Source: RGIG5612 sp963591145 | GTDB taxonomy: Bacteria > Bacillota > Clostridia > Lachnospirales > Lachnospiraceae | Assembly (NCBI GenBank): GCA_963591145.1 | Contig: CAVARE010000028.1 | Span: 1 to 15,408, forward strand | Length of the DNA: 15,408 bases | Reading direction: 5' to 3' | Shown: positions 6,833 to 14,435 of the stretch, in pieces | Layout of the letters: the number at the start of each line of letters is the position of its first letter | Position numbering within the stretch: the first letter of the stretch is position 1 | Position numbers and translations under genes: made by a program | Notes under the pieces: model-generated | Told to the model about the DNA's origin: nothing | Databases searched by the model: none | Seen by the model: the letters and a program-made list of their open reading frames with translations, nothing else

Positions 6833-7441
6833 CTACAGCATAATGACATTTTTCTCCGCCTGTATTATCGCCTCACTGTGGGTTACCAGAATTATTGTCT
6901 TACCCATGTCATTCATCTTATGCAGGATATCAATGACCATTTTGGCATTCTCGTTATCAAGTGATCCTGTAGGTTCGTCAGCTAGTATAATGTCACATTG
7001 CTTAAACATCAGACGCGCCAATGCCACACGCTGCTGCTCCCCGCCTGACAGCTTATATACTTTTTCTTTGAGCTTGTCCTGAATGCCCAGGGTAGTCAGA
7101 ACATCTGCCAGCTCCATGCCGGAGCGCGCCTTTTTCTGAACCAGATTCAGGTTTTGTTCCACGGTTCTGTCCTCAATTAATGCGAAATTCTGGAATAAAA
7201 ATCCTACCTTATAAGTGAAATAATCTGTCTTATTTTTTTGCTTATATAAATCAACGCCGTCAACAATAAGCTGGCCGCTATCAGGCTTCTCCAAGCCGCC
7301 TATCATGTTAAGAAGTGTTGTCTTCCCACAGCCGCTCTTGCCGGCGAAAACAACGAATTCACCGTCCGGTATACTTAGGTTAAAATCATTCAAAAGCTTC
7401 TTGTCTCCAAATGCTTTGAATACATTTACGAATTCAATCAC
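6833..7441 (-). CDS. ABC transporter ATP-binding protein, lactococcin-972-type bacteriocin export group
   Basis: A 202-residue ABC ATPase with all motifs intact: Walker A GKSGCGKT (34-41), Q-loop Gln84 in LFQNFALIE, signature LSGGEQQR (131-138), Walker B ILADEP (152-157), and switch His188. The short length, start and sequence style fit the MacB-like subgroup linked to lactococcin-972-type bacteriocin export (TIGR03608 as I recall it; not searched). It starts with GTG at 7441. This is supported by a perfect AAGGAGG six bases upstream and a GTGA overlap with the stop of the permease gene, so the two are translationally coupled. It energises the large permease encoded just before it. It is the last gene of its operon, and a decayed R2 site follows its stop codon. 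Confidence 0.9.
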   Translation of the reverse strand: MIEFVNVFKAFGDKKLLNDFNLSIPDGEFVVFAGKSGCGKTTLLNMIGGLEKPDSGQLIVDGVDLYKQKNKTDYFTYKVGFLFQNFALIEDRTVEQNLNLVQKKARSGMELADVLTTLGIQDKLKEKVYKLSGGEQQRVALARLMFKQCDIILADEPTGSLDNENAKMVIDILHKMNDMGKTIILVTHSEAIIQAEKNVIML

Positions 7442-9414
7442 AGGCAGCCTCCTTTCAGAATCTTAGCAGCATTTACCCTTTCATACCTTTGAATAATCAC
7501 AATCATAAGCACCACCTCAAAAATCAGAAGTGCTGCCCCGCACAGAAGAGGATACCACCAAGGGAACCATTCATGAAATACAGAAAACAGCGCATTGATT
7601 CCTATTCCGCCGATTACGGTCACAAAATTCAAAATCAATGTCATGTTATGTTTCTGGATCAGGGAATATCCCAATATCTTCTGAATCGTAAGGAGTTTCG
7701 CATTTACCATATACTCCAGCCGCACAATAACAGAGATAACGAAGAATTCCAGAAGCAGAAGCAGCAGACTGAGGACACCATTCAGCAGCATGATGCGTTT
7801 TATAATATGGTAGCTTCTCTCGCAGACCTGTCCCACATAAGTTCCGGTAAGATAATCCAAGCCATAGGTTTCCCTTAATTCTTCCATTGTCTCAACGGAA
7901 ATGTCGAAAATGCTTCGCTCTATATCAGCAATGGTCGCTCCTGACTGCTGCAGTTCCTCATCCGTCATCGCGCAATAAATGATAAACGGATTCTCTGACA
8001 GATTAAATCCGTATTCTTCCTGCGGCTCAAAATAAAAGATTTTTTCATTTCCTCCATAAACATGGAAGGATACCGTAAAACTGCCGTCAGTCACCGAGTT
8101 TCTTCTATATATATAGTCATAAGCCAGACTCTCGTAATCAATCAGGCTCTGTTTATTTTGGGGAACAAATACATAATAATCGGCATCCTCTCCGTCGATA
8201 ATATCTTCGAAGCCACTTATGGTTATAAACTGCTTGCATTTCTGGTTAAACTTCAGCAGCTCTATCTCTTCTCCGTTTTCGGTTTCGAATTCTACCAAAC
8301 GTAACGCTGTTGCACTGCAATTTTTTATCCTGTCATCTCTTTGCAGGGCTTCCAATATGTTTTGCTGATGTTCCCTGCCATCATCATCAGATTCTATGGA
8401 GCTCTGCTGAAAATCCAGGAATTGATATGAGCCCATTGCCATGACCTTGTCTTCTAAAAAGATATAATCCGTGTTTTGAGATATAAATACAAAGATAACT
8501 GACAGGGAAAATATAACGACTAAGGATGTGATGGTTTTCAATGCATAGCAATTAACCAGCAGGTTTTGGTTAAGATTAGCGCCATACAGGATTGCTTTGT
8601 AATTATTCCTGAGGAGTGTAAGGTGCAGACCCGAATTTAAGATGAGGAAGGAAACAAACATAATTGTCAGCGTCATTATGCCATAGCCTATATAGGCCAG
8701 CTGGTTGATCACAAAGCACGCGACAGCAAATCCGGCAGCAAAGGCTATTATATCCTGAATAACCGCCCTCGTAATAATCTGCGCGGTTGAACATCCCAGT
8801 GAGATTTTCAGAAAATCCTTCTTCTTATCAAATTGGATGCTAAACCACGTAAGCAGCAGCAGGAATAAAAATGCGATGCCCCAGACGCCTACAATAATGA
8901 TATATAAATCTGCACGATTATCTCTCTTGATATGTGAGATTGTTGTATCCTCCGTATGCAGCTTATCATCCACTTTTTCGGCCTGCTCTTCCGTTCCGAT
9001 GATGAAGTACCTCGGATACTCCCTGATGGTTTCAAATCGTTCTGTCCACTCTGAAAAATCTGAAATCTTAACAGTTGTAACTCCGGACAAAAGACTTTCA
9101 AAAACGCCTTCTGAGATCCCGTAATCTTTTTCCAATACCTCTCCGCAGCCTTCCGTTGCAAATATCTCACATGTACAGTTATCAGCAGCAGTAACAATAC
9201 GGCTTACGGTGAATGCATATACATTTTCCTCCGCCACAGCCTCCTGCAGGGATCTGCAGAACTTCTCTGTTTCCTCGGCAGACATACGTTTATCATCATA
9301 AAAATAGTACATCCCATCATTGAATGCATTCAGATAATTCTGGTATGTCTCCGCTGTAAGAATCAGACATGCGGCAAATAATATCAGACTTATAATCCAC
9401 TTTACTATTTTCAT
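7438..9414 (-). CDS. Large ABC permease, bacteriocin-associated integral membrane protein type
   Basis: This 658-residue membrane protein has one N-terminal membrane segment (about residues 5-20), then an extracytoplasmic stretch, a central cluster of about four hydrophobic segments (from about 170), a long second outside domain, and a C-terminal cluster of three or four segments ending in ERVNAAKILKGG. That order fits the 'bacteriocin-associated integral membrane protein' (DUF1430-like) permeases that pair with the ATPase class encoded next. The assignment is from topology, length and partner, not from a search. The ATG at 9414 has GGGA seven bases ahead and overlaps the upstream stop as ATGA. 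A GTG four codons earlier is less likely. Possible roles are export of, or self-protection from, a secreted peptide. Confidence 0.82.
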   Translation of the reverse strand: MKIVKWIISLILFAACLILTAETYQNYLNAFNDGMYYFYDDKRMSAEETEKFCRSLQEAVAEENVYAFTVSRIVTAADNCTCEIFATEGCGEVLEKDYGISEGVFESLLSGVTTVKISDFSEWTERFETIREYPRYFIIGTEEQAEKVDDKLHTEDTTISHIKRDNRADLYIIIVGVWGIAFLFLLLLTWFSIQFDKKKDFLKISLGCSTAQIITRAVIQDIIAFAAGFAVACFVINQLAYIGYGIMTLTIMFVSFLILNSGLHLTLLRNNYKAILYGANLNQNLLVNCYALKTITSLVVIFSLSVIFVFISQNTDYIFLEDKVMAMGSYQFLDFQQSSIESDDDGREHQQNILEALQRDDRIKNCSATALRLVEFETENGEEIELLKFNQKCKQFITISGFEDIIDGEDADYYVFVPQNKQSLIDYESLAYDYIYRRNSVTDGSFTVSFHVYGGNEKIFYFEPQEEYGFNLSENPFIIYCAMTDEELQQSGATIADIERSIFDISVETMEELRETYGLDYLTGTYVGQVCERSYHIIKRIMLLNGVLSLLLLLLEFFVISVIVRLEYMVNAKLLTIQKILGYSLIQKHNMTLILNFVTVIGGIGINALFSVFHEWFPWWYPLLCGAALLIFEVVLMIVIIQRYERVNAAKILKGGCL

Positions 9415-9977
9415 GGCAGTTCCCACATCTCAGCTGCATAGTCCATGATTTCCTGAAGATGATCATAATTTTTATCAATGAGTTCTTGAATAGCATCATT
9501 TGTTTCTTGATCCACTTCTGAAACAATTTCAAAGTTTCTGTTTATATTAGCTGCATATCCTGTACCATCACCGCCCCACGAGGACAAATTATAGCTAAAT
9601 TGCCCCCATGCATTTCTACTTATGTTTATTAGTAATAATGGATCATCTAAGTTTGTTAGTTCTCCTGTCTCTGTATTTAATGCTGCCCTTGTGTGCCTAT
9701 TATCTCCTATTGCCAATGTTAGAGGAATAAATCTTAGATAACTCGGTTGGTATATTTTATAACCATATTCTAAATCATCGTCATAGTACGTATGATAATA
9801 CATTTCAACCAGCTCCTTCGCAGTGAATTTACTTCTTGAGCAGAATTGTTCACTTCGCTCACAGTAGTACTCATACGGTAGCTTGATCATGAACAGCCAT
9901 GCCAGATTAGTTATTGCAAATATTGCAACCAGAATGCCAAAGATAACGAGAATCCTTTTTAGTGCAGATTTTTTCAT
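9411..9977 (-). CDS. Membrane-anchored 188-aa protein of unknown function, first gene of the exporter operon
   Basis: No family is recognised. Residues 1-8 are basic and about 9-31 are hydrophobic (signal anchor). The remaining ~155 residues are polar and probably outside. The outer part contains FTAKELVEMYYHTYY and a Trp/Gly/Ser/Asn segment, WGQFSYNLSSWGGDGTG. Its stop overlaps the permease start (ATGA), so it is made together with the exporter. GGAAGGAG lies directly before the ATG. In lactococcin-972-like loci the bacteriocin gene often sits in this first position. This protein is larger and anchored, so an accessory or immunity role is as likely. Promoter copy 2 of R2 lies upstream. Confidence 0.8.
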   Translation of the reverse strand: MKKSALKRILVIFGILVAIFAITNLAWLFMIKLPYEYYCERSEQFCSRSKFTAKELVEMYYHTYYDDDLEYGYKIYQPSYLRFIPLTLAIGDNRHTRAALNTETGELTNLDDPLLLINISRNAWGQFSYNLSSWGGDGTGYAANINRNFEIVSEVDQETNDAIQELIDKNYDHLQEIMDYAAEMWELP

Positions 9978-10059
9978 TTGCTCCTTCCTTCCACAGATTC
10001 AGAAATTTGTCTTCTTTCTTATAAATAACTGACAATGCTGCCGTACAATCGGATGTTTT

Positions 10060-10128
10060 AATATAACAGACTCTGACATATGGCTGCAACCAGATTCCGC
10101 TGAGTGTTAAAAAATAAGCTGTGAGCGT
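10060..10128 (-). promoter_or_regulatory. R2 copy 2: direct-repeat operator plus promoter of the exporter operon
   Basis: On the minus strand ACGCTCA (10122-10128) and ACACTCA (10101-10107) are 21 bp apart. An 11-bp gap leads to TTGCAG (10084-10089), and after 18 bases TATATT (10060-10065) is preceded by TGT, an extended -10. The start would be near 10053, with a 75-base leader. Spacings match the copy at 14886-14953. A second possible promoter, TTGTAC (10043-10048) and TTTATA (10020-10025) with a 17-base spacer, lies closer to the gene and may give basal expression. Confidence 0.68.
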
Positions 10129-10172
10129 TAAAAATGTCACATGAGGATCCAGGGAATTATACAGGTCGGGTA

Positions 10173-10229
10173 TTGACAAAACGAGTTTCAGCTTACAATA
10201 TAAACATGATAGGTTGTTGTATACTATAC
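10173..10229 (+). promoter_or_regulatory. Toxin-antitoxin promoter with GTATA-C-TATAC operator
   Basis: TTGACA (10173-10178) is followed after 17 bases by CAATAT (10196-10201), or after 15 bases by TACAAT. A perfect inverted repeat, GTATA C TATAC (10219-10229), lies just past the expected start and before the ribosome binding site AGAGGAAG (10231-10238). Its place suits autorepression by the antitoxin. It is divergent from R2 copy 2. Confidence 0.55.
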
Positions 10230-10245
10230 GAGAGGAAGTGATTTT

Positions 10246-10536
10246 ATGGTATTAACAGAATCTATAACTATTGAGGTCCCAGTAGGCATGTCGAAATATT
10301 TGGTTACTATGAATCCTGAGACAGAGCTGACTCGAAATGCTCTTCTATTGTATCCGTATATATTAAATCAAACTATATCTCATGGTCGTGCAGCCGAGAT
10401 CCTAGGAATTCGAAAATCTGAGTTGATTGATTTATATGATAAACTTGGTTATTCTTACCTCGATATGACGATGAATGATTTGGATGATGAGCTAAATACC
10501 TTTAGACAGCTGAAAAATAAGAGGACACCAGTATGA
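10246..10536 (+). CDS. UPF0175-family antitoxin / small DNA-binding protein
   Basis: This 96-residue protein resembles UPF0175 proteins, which commonly precede DUF3368 PIN-domain toxins. A short helix-turn-helix-like stretch is visible around residues 44-66 (SHGRAAEILGIRKSELIDLY). It is followed by the family-typical GYSYLDMTMNDLDDEL end. The N-terminal ~25 residues form a strand-rich part (SITIEVPVGMSKYLV). The likely role is to neutralise the PIN toxin and repress the operon. It has its own promoter, an operator-like inverted repeat and a good ribosome binding site. The stop overlaps the next start as ATGA. Confidence 0.82.
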   Translation: MVLTESITIEVPVGMSKYLVTMNPETELTRNALLLYPYILNQTISHGRAAEILGIRKSELIDLYDKLGYSYLDMTMNDLDDELNTFRQLKNKRTPV

Positions 10537-10892
10537 TAGTCGTATCTGACACAACGCCGCTAATATCCCTTCTAAAAATCAATCGAATAGATTTGTTGGA
10601 AAAATTATTTGGAGAAGTCATGATTCCAGATGCTGTATTTGCCGAACTTGTAGCTGACAAGAGATTTCAATCGGAAGCTGATCTTTTGTTAATGGATGAG
10701 GCCAAAGGACGCAATATATCAGCCCAGATAGGTCTGCATTTTATGGGAACAATTGGTGTTCTCATGGCTGCATATGAAGAACAGATGCTGACGTCTATGG
10801 AAGTCAGAGAATGTGTAAATGGCTTACAGCGTGCAGGAAGACACATTGGGCAGCACCATTATCAAGCGCTGTTGGACAAACTCAGAGATTAG
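10533..10892 (+). CDS. DUF3368-type PIN-domain toxin with apparent internal deletion
   Basis: This 119-residue PIN-domain ribonuclease-like toxin begins with SDTTPLISLLKI (5-16), whose Asp6 is the first active-site acid, and continues LFGEVMIPDAVFAEL (25-39). The end is also typical: LLLMDEAKGR, GTIGVLMAAYEE, AGRHIG and a final helix. Family members as I know them are about 160 residues, with a GE-x-EAI motif supplying a catalytic acid between these parts. Here DKRFQSEAD runs directly into LLLMDE, so about 45 residues including that motif are missing while the frame is kept. The toxin is probably inactive or altered. The start overlaps the antitoxin stop as ATGA. Confidence 0.8.
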   Translation: MIVVSDTTPLISLLKINRIDLLEKLFGEVMIPDAVFAELVADKRFQSEADLLLMDEAKGRNISAQIGLHFMGTIGVLMAAYEEQMLTSMEVRECVNGLQRAGRHIGQHHYQALLDKLRD

Positions 10893-10923
10893 AGTGAACG
10901 GTATTTCATGCAGATAAAGTGGA

Positions 10924-11574
10924 TTATCCGTTGATATGCTCCGCCACTATCCTTCCCTGATCCATTTCATATACATCATCACACAGCAGCTCAATATCCT
11001 TATCCAGATGTGAGGCAATGAGTATCGTCTTGCCCTGAGACTTTAATTCCAGCAAATATTTGCGCATCTCTTCACACCCATCACGATCAAGCCCGTTAAA
11101 AGGTTCATCAAGAACCAGAATATCCGGCTTCTCCATGATTGCCTGAGCCAGCCCCAGCCGCTGTCTCATGCCCAGTGAATATTTTCCAACCGGCTTCTTA
11201 TCATCAGGATCCAGGCCTACAAACCTGATTGCTTCACGAATATCTTGATCTGTGATTTTGTTCTTTATTCTGGCCAGCATCCTGAGATTCTTATATCCGC
11301 TCATATTCGATATGAATCCTGGGGTTTCTATGATCACACCCATGTTATCTGGAAAATCCACATCCCGTCCCAGAATCTTGCCATCTACTATGATTATTCC
11401 ATCTGTCACCCGGTATAATCCGCTGATCAATTTCAATAGCAGTGTCTTGCCCGAGCCATTATTGCCTACGAAGCCTACCGTGCGTCCCTTTGCAATTGTC
11501 AGTGATACGCTATCTATCAAAAGCATATTTCGTATTTTTTTCCTTACACCTGTTACCTCAATATATTCACTCAT
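10924..11574 (-). CDS. ABC transporter ATP-binding protein, BcrA/LanF-like with Glu in the Q-loop
   Basis: A 216-residue ABC ATPase: Walker A GNNGSGKT (37-44), signature YSLGMRQR (132-139), Walker B VLDEP (154-158) and switch His189. At the Q-loop position the sequence is IIETPGFISNMSGY, with Glu83 in place of Gln. An E-loop is a hallmark of lantibiotic self-immunity ATPases (LanF) and is also seen in bacitracin-type BcrA proteins. With two small permeases encoded before it, the set has LanFEG layout, and may pump a membrane-active peptide off the cell surface. ATG at 11574 overlaps the permease stop as ATGA and has GAGAGGG upstream. It is the last gene of the operon and converges with the toxin gene. 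Confidence 0.9.
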   Translation of the reverse strand: MSEYIEVTGVRKKIRNMLLIDSVSLTIAKGRTVGFVGNNGSGKTLLLKLISGLYRVTDGIIIVDGKILGRDVDFPDNMGVIIETPGFISNMSGYKNLRMLARIKNKITDQDIREAIRFVGLDPDDKKPVGKYSLGMRQRLGLAQAIMEKPDILVLDEPFNGLDRDGCEEMRKYLLELKSQGKTILIASHLDKDIELLCDDVYEMDQGRIVAEHING

Positions 11575-12425
11575 GACCTAGCCCTCTCCAAATATCTGAG
11601 CAAATCCATCTTCTTACCCGATAATATTATTGCAGCAATCAATAATCCAATCAGTACAACCAGTCGAAATACTAAAATGTAAGTAAAGGACGGCATTTTG
11701 ACCATATACTCATTATAAAGTATCGATGTCGTACACCAATGTATCGGTGATATGCAGCATAATTCTTCCATTCCGAAGAATCCAATCATCATCCTGACAA
11801 ATACCATTAGTCCATTTACCAGGATTCCTGCAAATTCTGCAACATACAGATTAAGCACTATGGCTATAAATCCGAACATCATCCAAGTTAATATCAACCC
11901 TGACAGACACCACACGATTGCCTCATACGGACTTACCGCCGACAACATACCTGCACTGGCTGTTACGCCCATTTCAAATTTTGTCAGAAACTCCTGCTGA
12001 GTCATGGATGTGATTATCTTGCCCCAACTATCGTCTATATACATACTTCCTCTGCATACAATCACGATGGATATAACGAAGAAAGCCGCCATAAGTACGC
12101 TTATGACTATGACATACAGGAATTGAGACAACAGCCATTTTCTCTTGCTGCTTCTCGCCAGCAGAAGCACCTGATCCGGGTATCTGACAGGAAGATCCGA
12201 GAAAAATAAAAGTGCAGATACAAATAGAATATTAATCATAAATGCTGAATTTATTACAATTGCAATAACTCCGATATTTATATTCAGATTATAATATTCC
12301 GATGCCTGATATATGGGATTACAGATCAAATATACTGTGCAGAATATTAATGCCATTGATGCCAGATATTTCTTATTAATAATATTTGCTCTAAAATGAT
12401 ACCAAAAAGTCCTCAGAAACCGCAT
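11571..12425 (-). CDS. ABC-2-like permease subunit B (LanE/LanG-like), 284 aa
   Basis: This all-membrane protein has about six hydrophobic segments (roughly residues 22-40, 50-75, 98-124, 170-195, 198-218 and 248-268) and a basic C-terminal tail, KKMDLLRYLERARS. Length and topology fit the permeases of bacitracin/lantibiotic-type ABC exporters, and it must work with the ATPase encoded next. The start overlaps the previous stop by one base (TAATG) and has AGGAGG eight bases upstream, so it is tightly coupled. It shares no obvious sequence identity with the other permease, as is usual for a heterodimeric pair. No substrate can be read from the sequence. Confidence 0.82.
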   Translation of the reverse strand: MRFLRTFWYHFRANIINKKYLASMALIFCTVYLICNPIYQASEYYNLNINIGVIAIVINSAFMINILFVSALLFFSDLPVRYPDQVLLLARSSKRKWLLSQFLYVIVISVLMAAFFVISIVIVCRGSMYIDDSWGKIITSMTQQEFLTKFEMGVTASAGMLSAVSPYEAIVWCLSGLILTWMMFGFIAIVLNLYVAEFAGILVNGLMVFVRMMIGFFGMEELCCISPIHWCTTSILYNEYMVKMPSFTYILVFRLVVLIGLLIAAIILSGKKMDLLRYLERARS

Positions 12426-13291
12426 TACAGTCGCCTCCTCTCCAGCTTGTTCCTCAGCGAAAGATGCGTAAGTCCACTAAAGATTACTATTCCTATTACT
12501 GCATATGCAAACGGATACAGACACGACCATATAGAGAAGTTATATACATTTTCTATTGATTGCCACATATCCGTATACATAATCCGATTAATCGTATTCA
12601 GACTGCTAAATACATGATACGGATTCATCAGCATAGGCAAACCTAACATACTGATAATATTGGTTAACAATATATACAATACCATCGGCGAAACCATTGT
12701 AAGATACGGATCCAACAAGAATGTAGATACAAGCATTGTCAGCGCTGCCATAAATGCCATAAAAGCGCCCTGCGTCGCCAATGCAATAAAATAATATAAG
12801 ATATATTGTCCATCTGCTATCAGCTGCCCGTTGGCATATGCCATTGTAATCTGCTCTAACATTATTCCGTCCTGATCTCCCGCAAATGACGTTACCCCGG
12901 ATGTTGCGATTACATACAGCAACCCGCCTGATAAGGATGTAATGAATGCCGTAGCAGCTGAGGAAATGCACGACGCACATGCATAAGATAATCTGCCCAC
13001 ACGCGAATAATAATACAGAAACGCCCCACTTCTCCATTCTCTGCAGAATGTCAGGCAGGACGAAATCGCACATATAATCGGCAGTATGTAGCTGGTACTG
13101 CCATTTTGATATGCAAACCTAAGATAGTAGTACAGCCCTGCATCCGCATTATTTGCCACATGCCATTGGATTTCTTTAAATGTTGATGCAAACATCAATC
13201 CGCTGTATATAACTACCGAAATAATAAAATAATATGAACAGCAGTTCTTACGGATATACTGTCCTACCAGATTCATACATCTGCTCATCAT
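12425..13291 (-). CDS. ABC-2-like permease subunit A (LanE/LanG-like), 288 aa
   Basis: A hydrophobic 288-residue protein with about six membrane segments. The first is near residues 19-38, and others lie around 68-82, 104-130, 164-190, 197-218 and 254-275. The loop after segment two, TFCREWRSGAFLYYYSRVGR, has the 'E-x-x-x-G ... R-x-x-R' look common in ABC-2 permeases next to the first cytoplasmic coupling helix. ATG at 13291 has GAGAGG seven bases upstream and overlaps the lipoprotein stop as ATGA. A second ATG follows at once. It should pair with the next permease and the E-loop ATPase. Confidence 0.82.
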   Translation of the reverse strand: MMSRCMNLVGQYIRKNCCSYYFIISVVIYSGLMFASTFKEIQWHVANNADAGLYYYLRFAYQNGSTSYILPIICAISSCLTFCREWRSGAFLYYYSRVGRLSYACASCISSAATAFITSLSGGLLYVIATSGVTSFAGDQDGIMLEQITMAYANGQLIADGQYILYYFIALATQGAFMAFMAALTMLVSTFLLDPYLTMVSPMVLYILLTNIISMLGLPMLMNPYHVFSSLNTINRIMYTDMWQSIENVYNFSIWSCLYPFAYAVIGIVIFSGLTHLSLRNKLERRRL

Positions 13292-14355
13292 ACTATTTCC
13301 TCTCCAGTGACTGCGTTAAAATATATCACATCCCCGTCACTGCCCTTATCAGTAGCAAAGCACCATGCCGGAACCAGTTCAAAAGAGGATCCTGTCGGAA
13401 CAGGATTATCAGACTTAACATCTTCAACTTCATGATCCAGTGTGGCATCCAGTGAAACCGGGATATAAATCAGTTTTAATGAAGTATAGTCCTCTTCACT
13501 GGCAGTTGTTTCTAATAAACTATTCATTTTATTTGACAGCAGTTGTCTCGCCTCCTGCTCCGACAACAATGATACAGTCTCCTTTTTTCCATCAATTTCA
13601 TAAACATGAGCAATGCCTAAAAACTCTATTCCGTCCGATGTATATATAAACTCTATGCGAGATACCTCTCCGTATTTGACTAAATCTCCAGAATTGTAGG
13701 TTTCAAACCTTTTAAGTTCGATTCCATCTATTACCTGAATTGCATTCACATAATAAAATTCCTTATACTCACCAAAATAATTTTCCTCGAATTCACCCTT
13801 GGTCTGCCCATTTATGTGTTCATCATAAAATGCTCCATATGTCTTATAAATATCCTCTGTAACCGGATAAAAGCAGAAGTCACATTTTCCTATATCAAAT
13901 GTATCTAAAACATCCTGCATTTTCTGTATCATCTGACTCTCTTCAGCAAATGAAAATCTCACCTGTGTATCTATATAAGACAGCCCATATCCATTAAAGT
14001 CATCCGCTTTTAATGCTGTAATAAACTCACTATATTTTTCTCCCGTTGATGTCGCATAAAACTCGTCAGACGCAATTTCATCCAGAACATCTGAATATAA
14101 ACAATCCTGTCCATCTTCCCTCTGAATCCACTCTGGTTCATATGAAAATAATCCTTTAAACAAAGCAGGGTCGTCTATATCACTTCTGTATGAGGCATAA
14201 TATATGACTGCCGTTTCAAAAGCATTATCTTCATTTCCTGTGCTGGTCGTAGCCGTATCATCAGATGCATTGTTCACACTAGAATTCTTTTCTCCAGAGC
14301 AAGCTGTCATCATGACCATAATAAGCGCAATCCATATCAAAAAATATTTCTTCAC
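13288..14355 (-). CDS. Secreted lipoprotein, possible LanI-like partner of the immunity transporter
   Basis: A 355-residue predicted lipoprotein with signal KKYFLIWIALIMVMMTACSG; Cys19 would carry the lipid. A Ser/Asn/Thr/Asp-rich linker (about 20-50) follows, then an acidic domain of about 300 residues. The C-terminus reads FELVPAWCF ... VIYFNAVTGEEIV, the ending typical of PepSY/YcdB-like surface lipoproteins. The start is GTG at 14355, with GGGGAGG five bases ahead. The frame extends 23 codons further upstream, but those codons are the terminator hairpin at 14378-14412, so the longer form is not real. In LanI/LanFEG immunity, a lipoprotein and an ABC exporter act together; this one is larger than classic LanI, so the role is inferred from position. 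Confidence 0.8.
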   Translation of the reverse strand: MKKYFLIWIALIMVMMTACSGEKNSSVNNASDDTATTSTGNEDNAFETAVIYYASYRSDIDDPALFKGLFSYEPEWIQREDGQDCLYSDVLDEIASDEFYATSTGEKYSEFITALKADDFNGYGLSYIDTQVRFSFAEESQMIQKMQDVLDTFDIGKCDFCFYPVTEDIYKTYGAFYDEHINGQTKGEFEENYFGEYKEFYYVNAIQVIDGIELKRFETYNSGDLVKYGEVSRIEFIYTSDGIEFLGIAHVYEIDGKKETVSLLSEQEARQLLSNKMNSLLETTASEEDYTSLKLIYIPVSLDATLDHEVEDVKSDNPVPTGSSFELVPAWCFATDKGSDGDVIYFNAVTGEEIV

Positions 14356-14377
14356 TTTTTCCTCCCCGATTTTATCC

Positions 14378-14412
14378 AAAATGGGTAGCATCACCATAAT
14401 GCTACCCATTTT
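14378..14412 (-). terminator. Intrinsic terminator between the secreted-protein gene and the transporter genes
   Basis: AAAATGGGTAGCAT (14378-14391) and ATGCTACCCATTTT (14399-14412) form a perfect 14-bp stem with a 7-base loop. Both strands end in UUUU. It lies 23 bases after the stop of the secreted-protein gene and just before the lipoprotein ribosome binding site, so downstream genes need read-through. Confidence 0.88.
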
Positions 14413-14435
14413 CATAAAGTTCATTGGTCAGCTCA

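Noticed and set aside
9907..10179. Minus-strand frame of 90 codons covering R2 copy 2
   Set aside because: It overlaps the promoter/operator and the start of the 188-aa gene in another frame, and has no ribosome binding site.
10897..10932. AACGG/CCGTT as terminator between the convergent toxin and ATPase genes
   Set aside because: Only five pairs with a 26-base loop; too weak to call.
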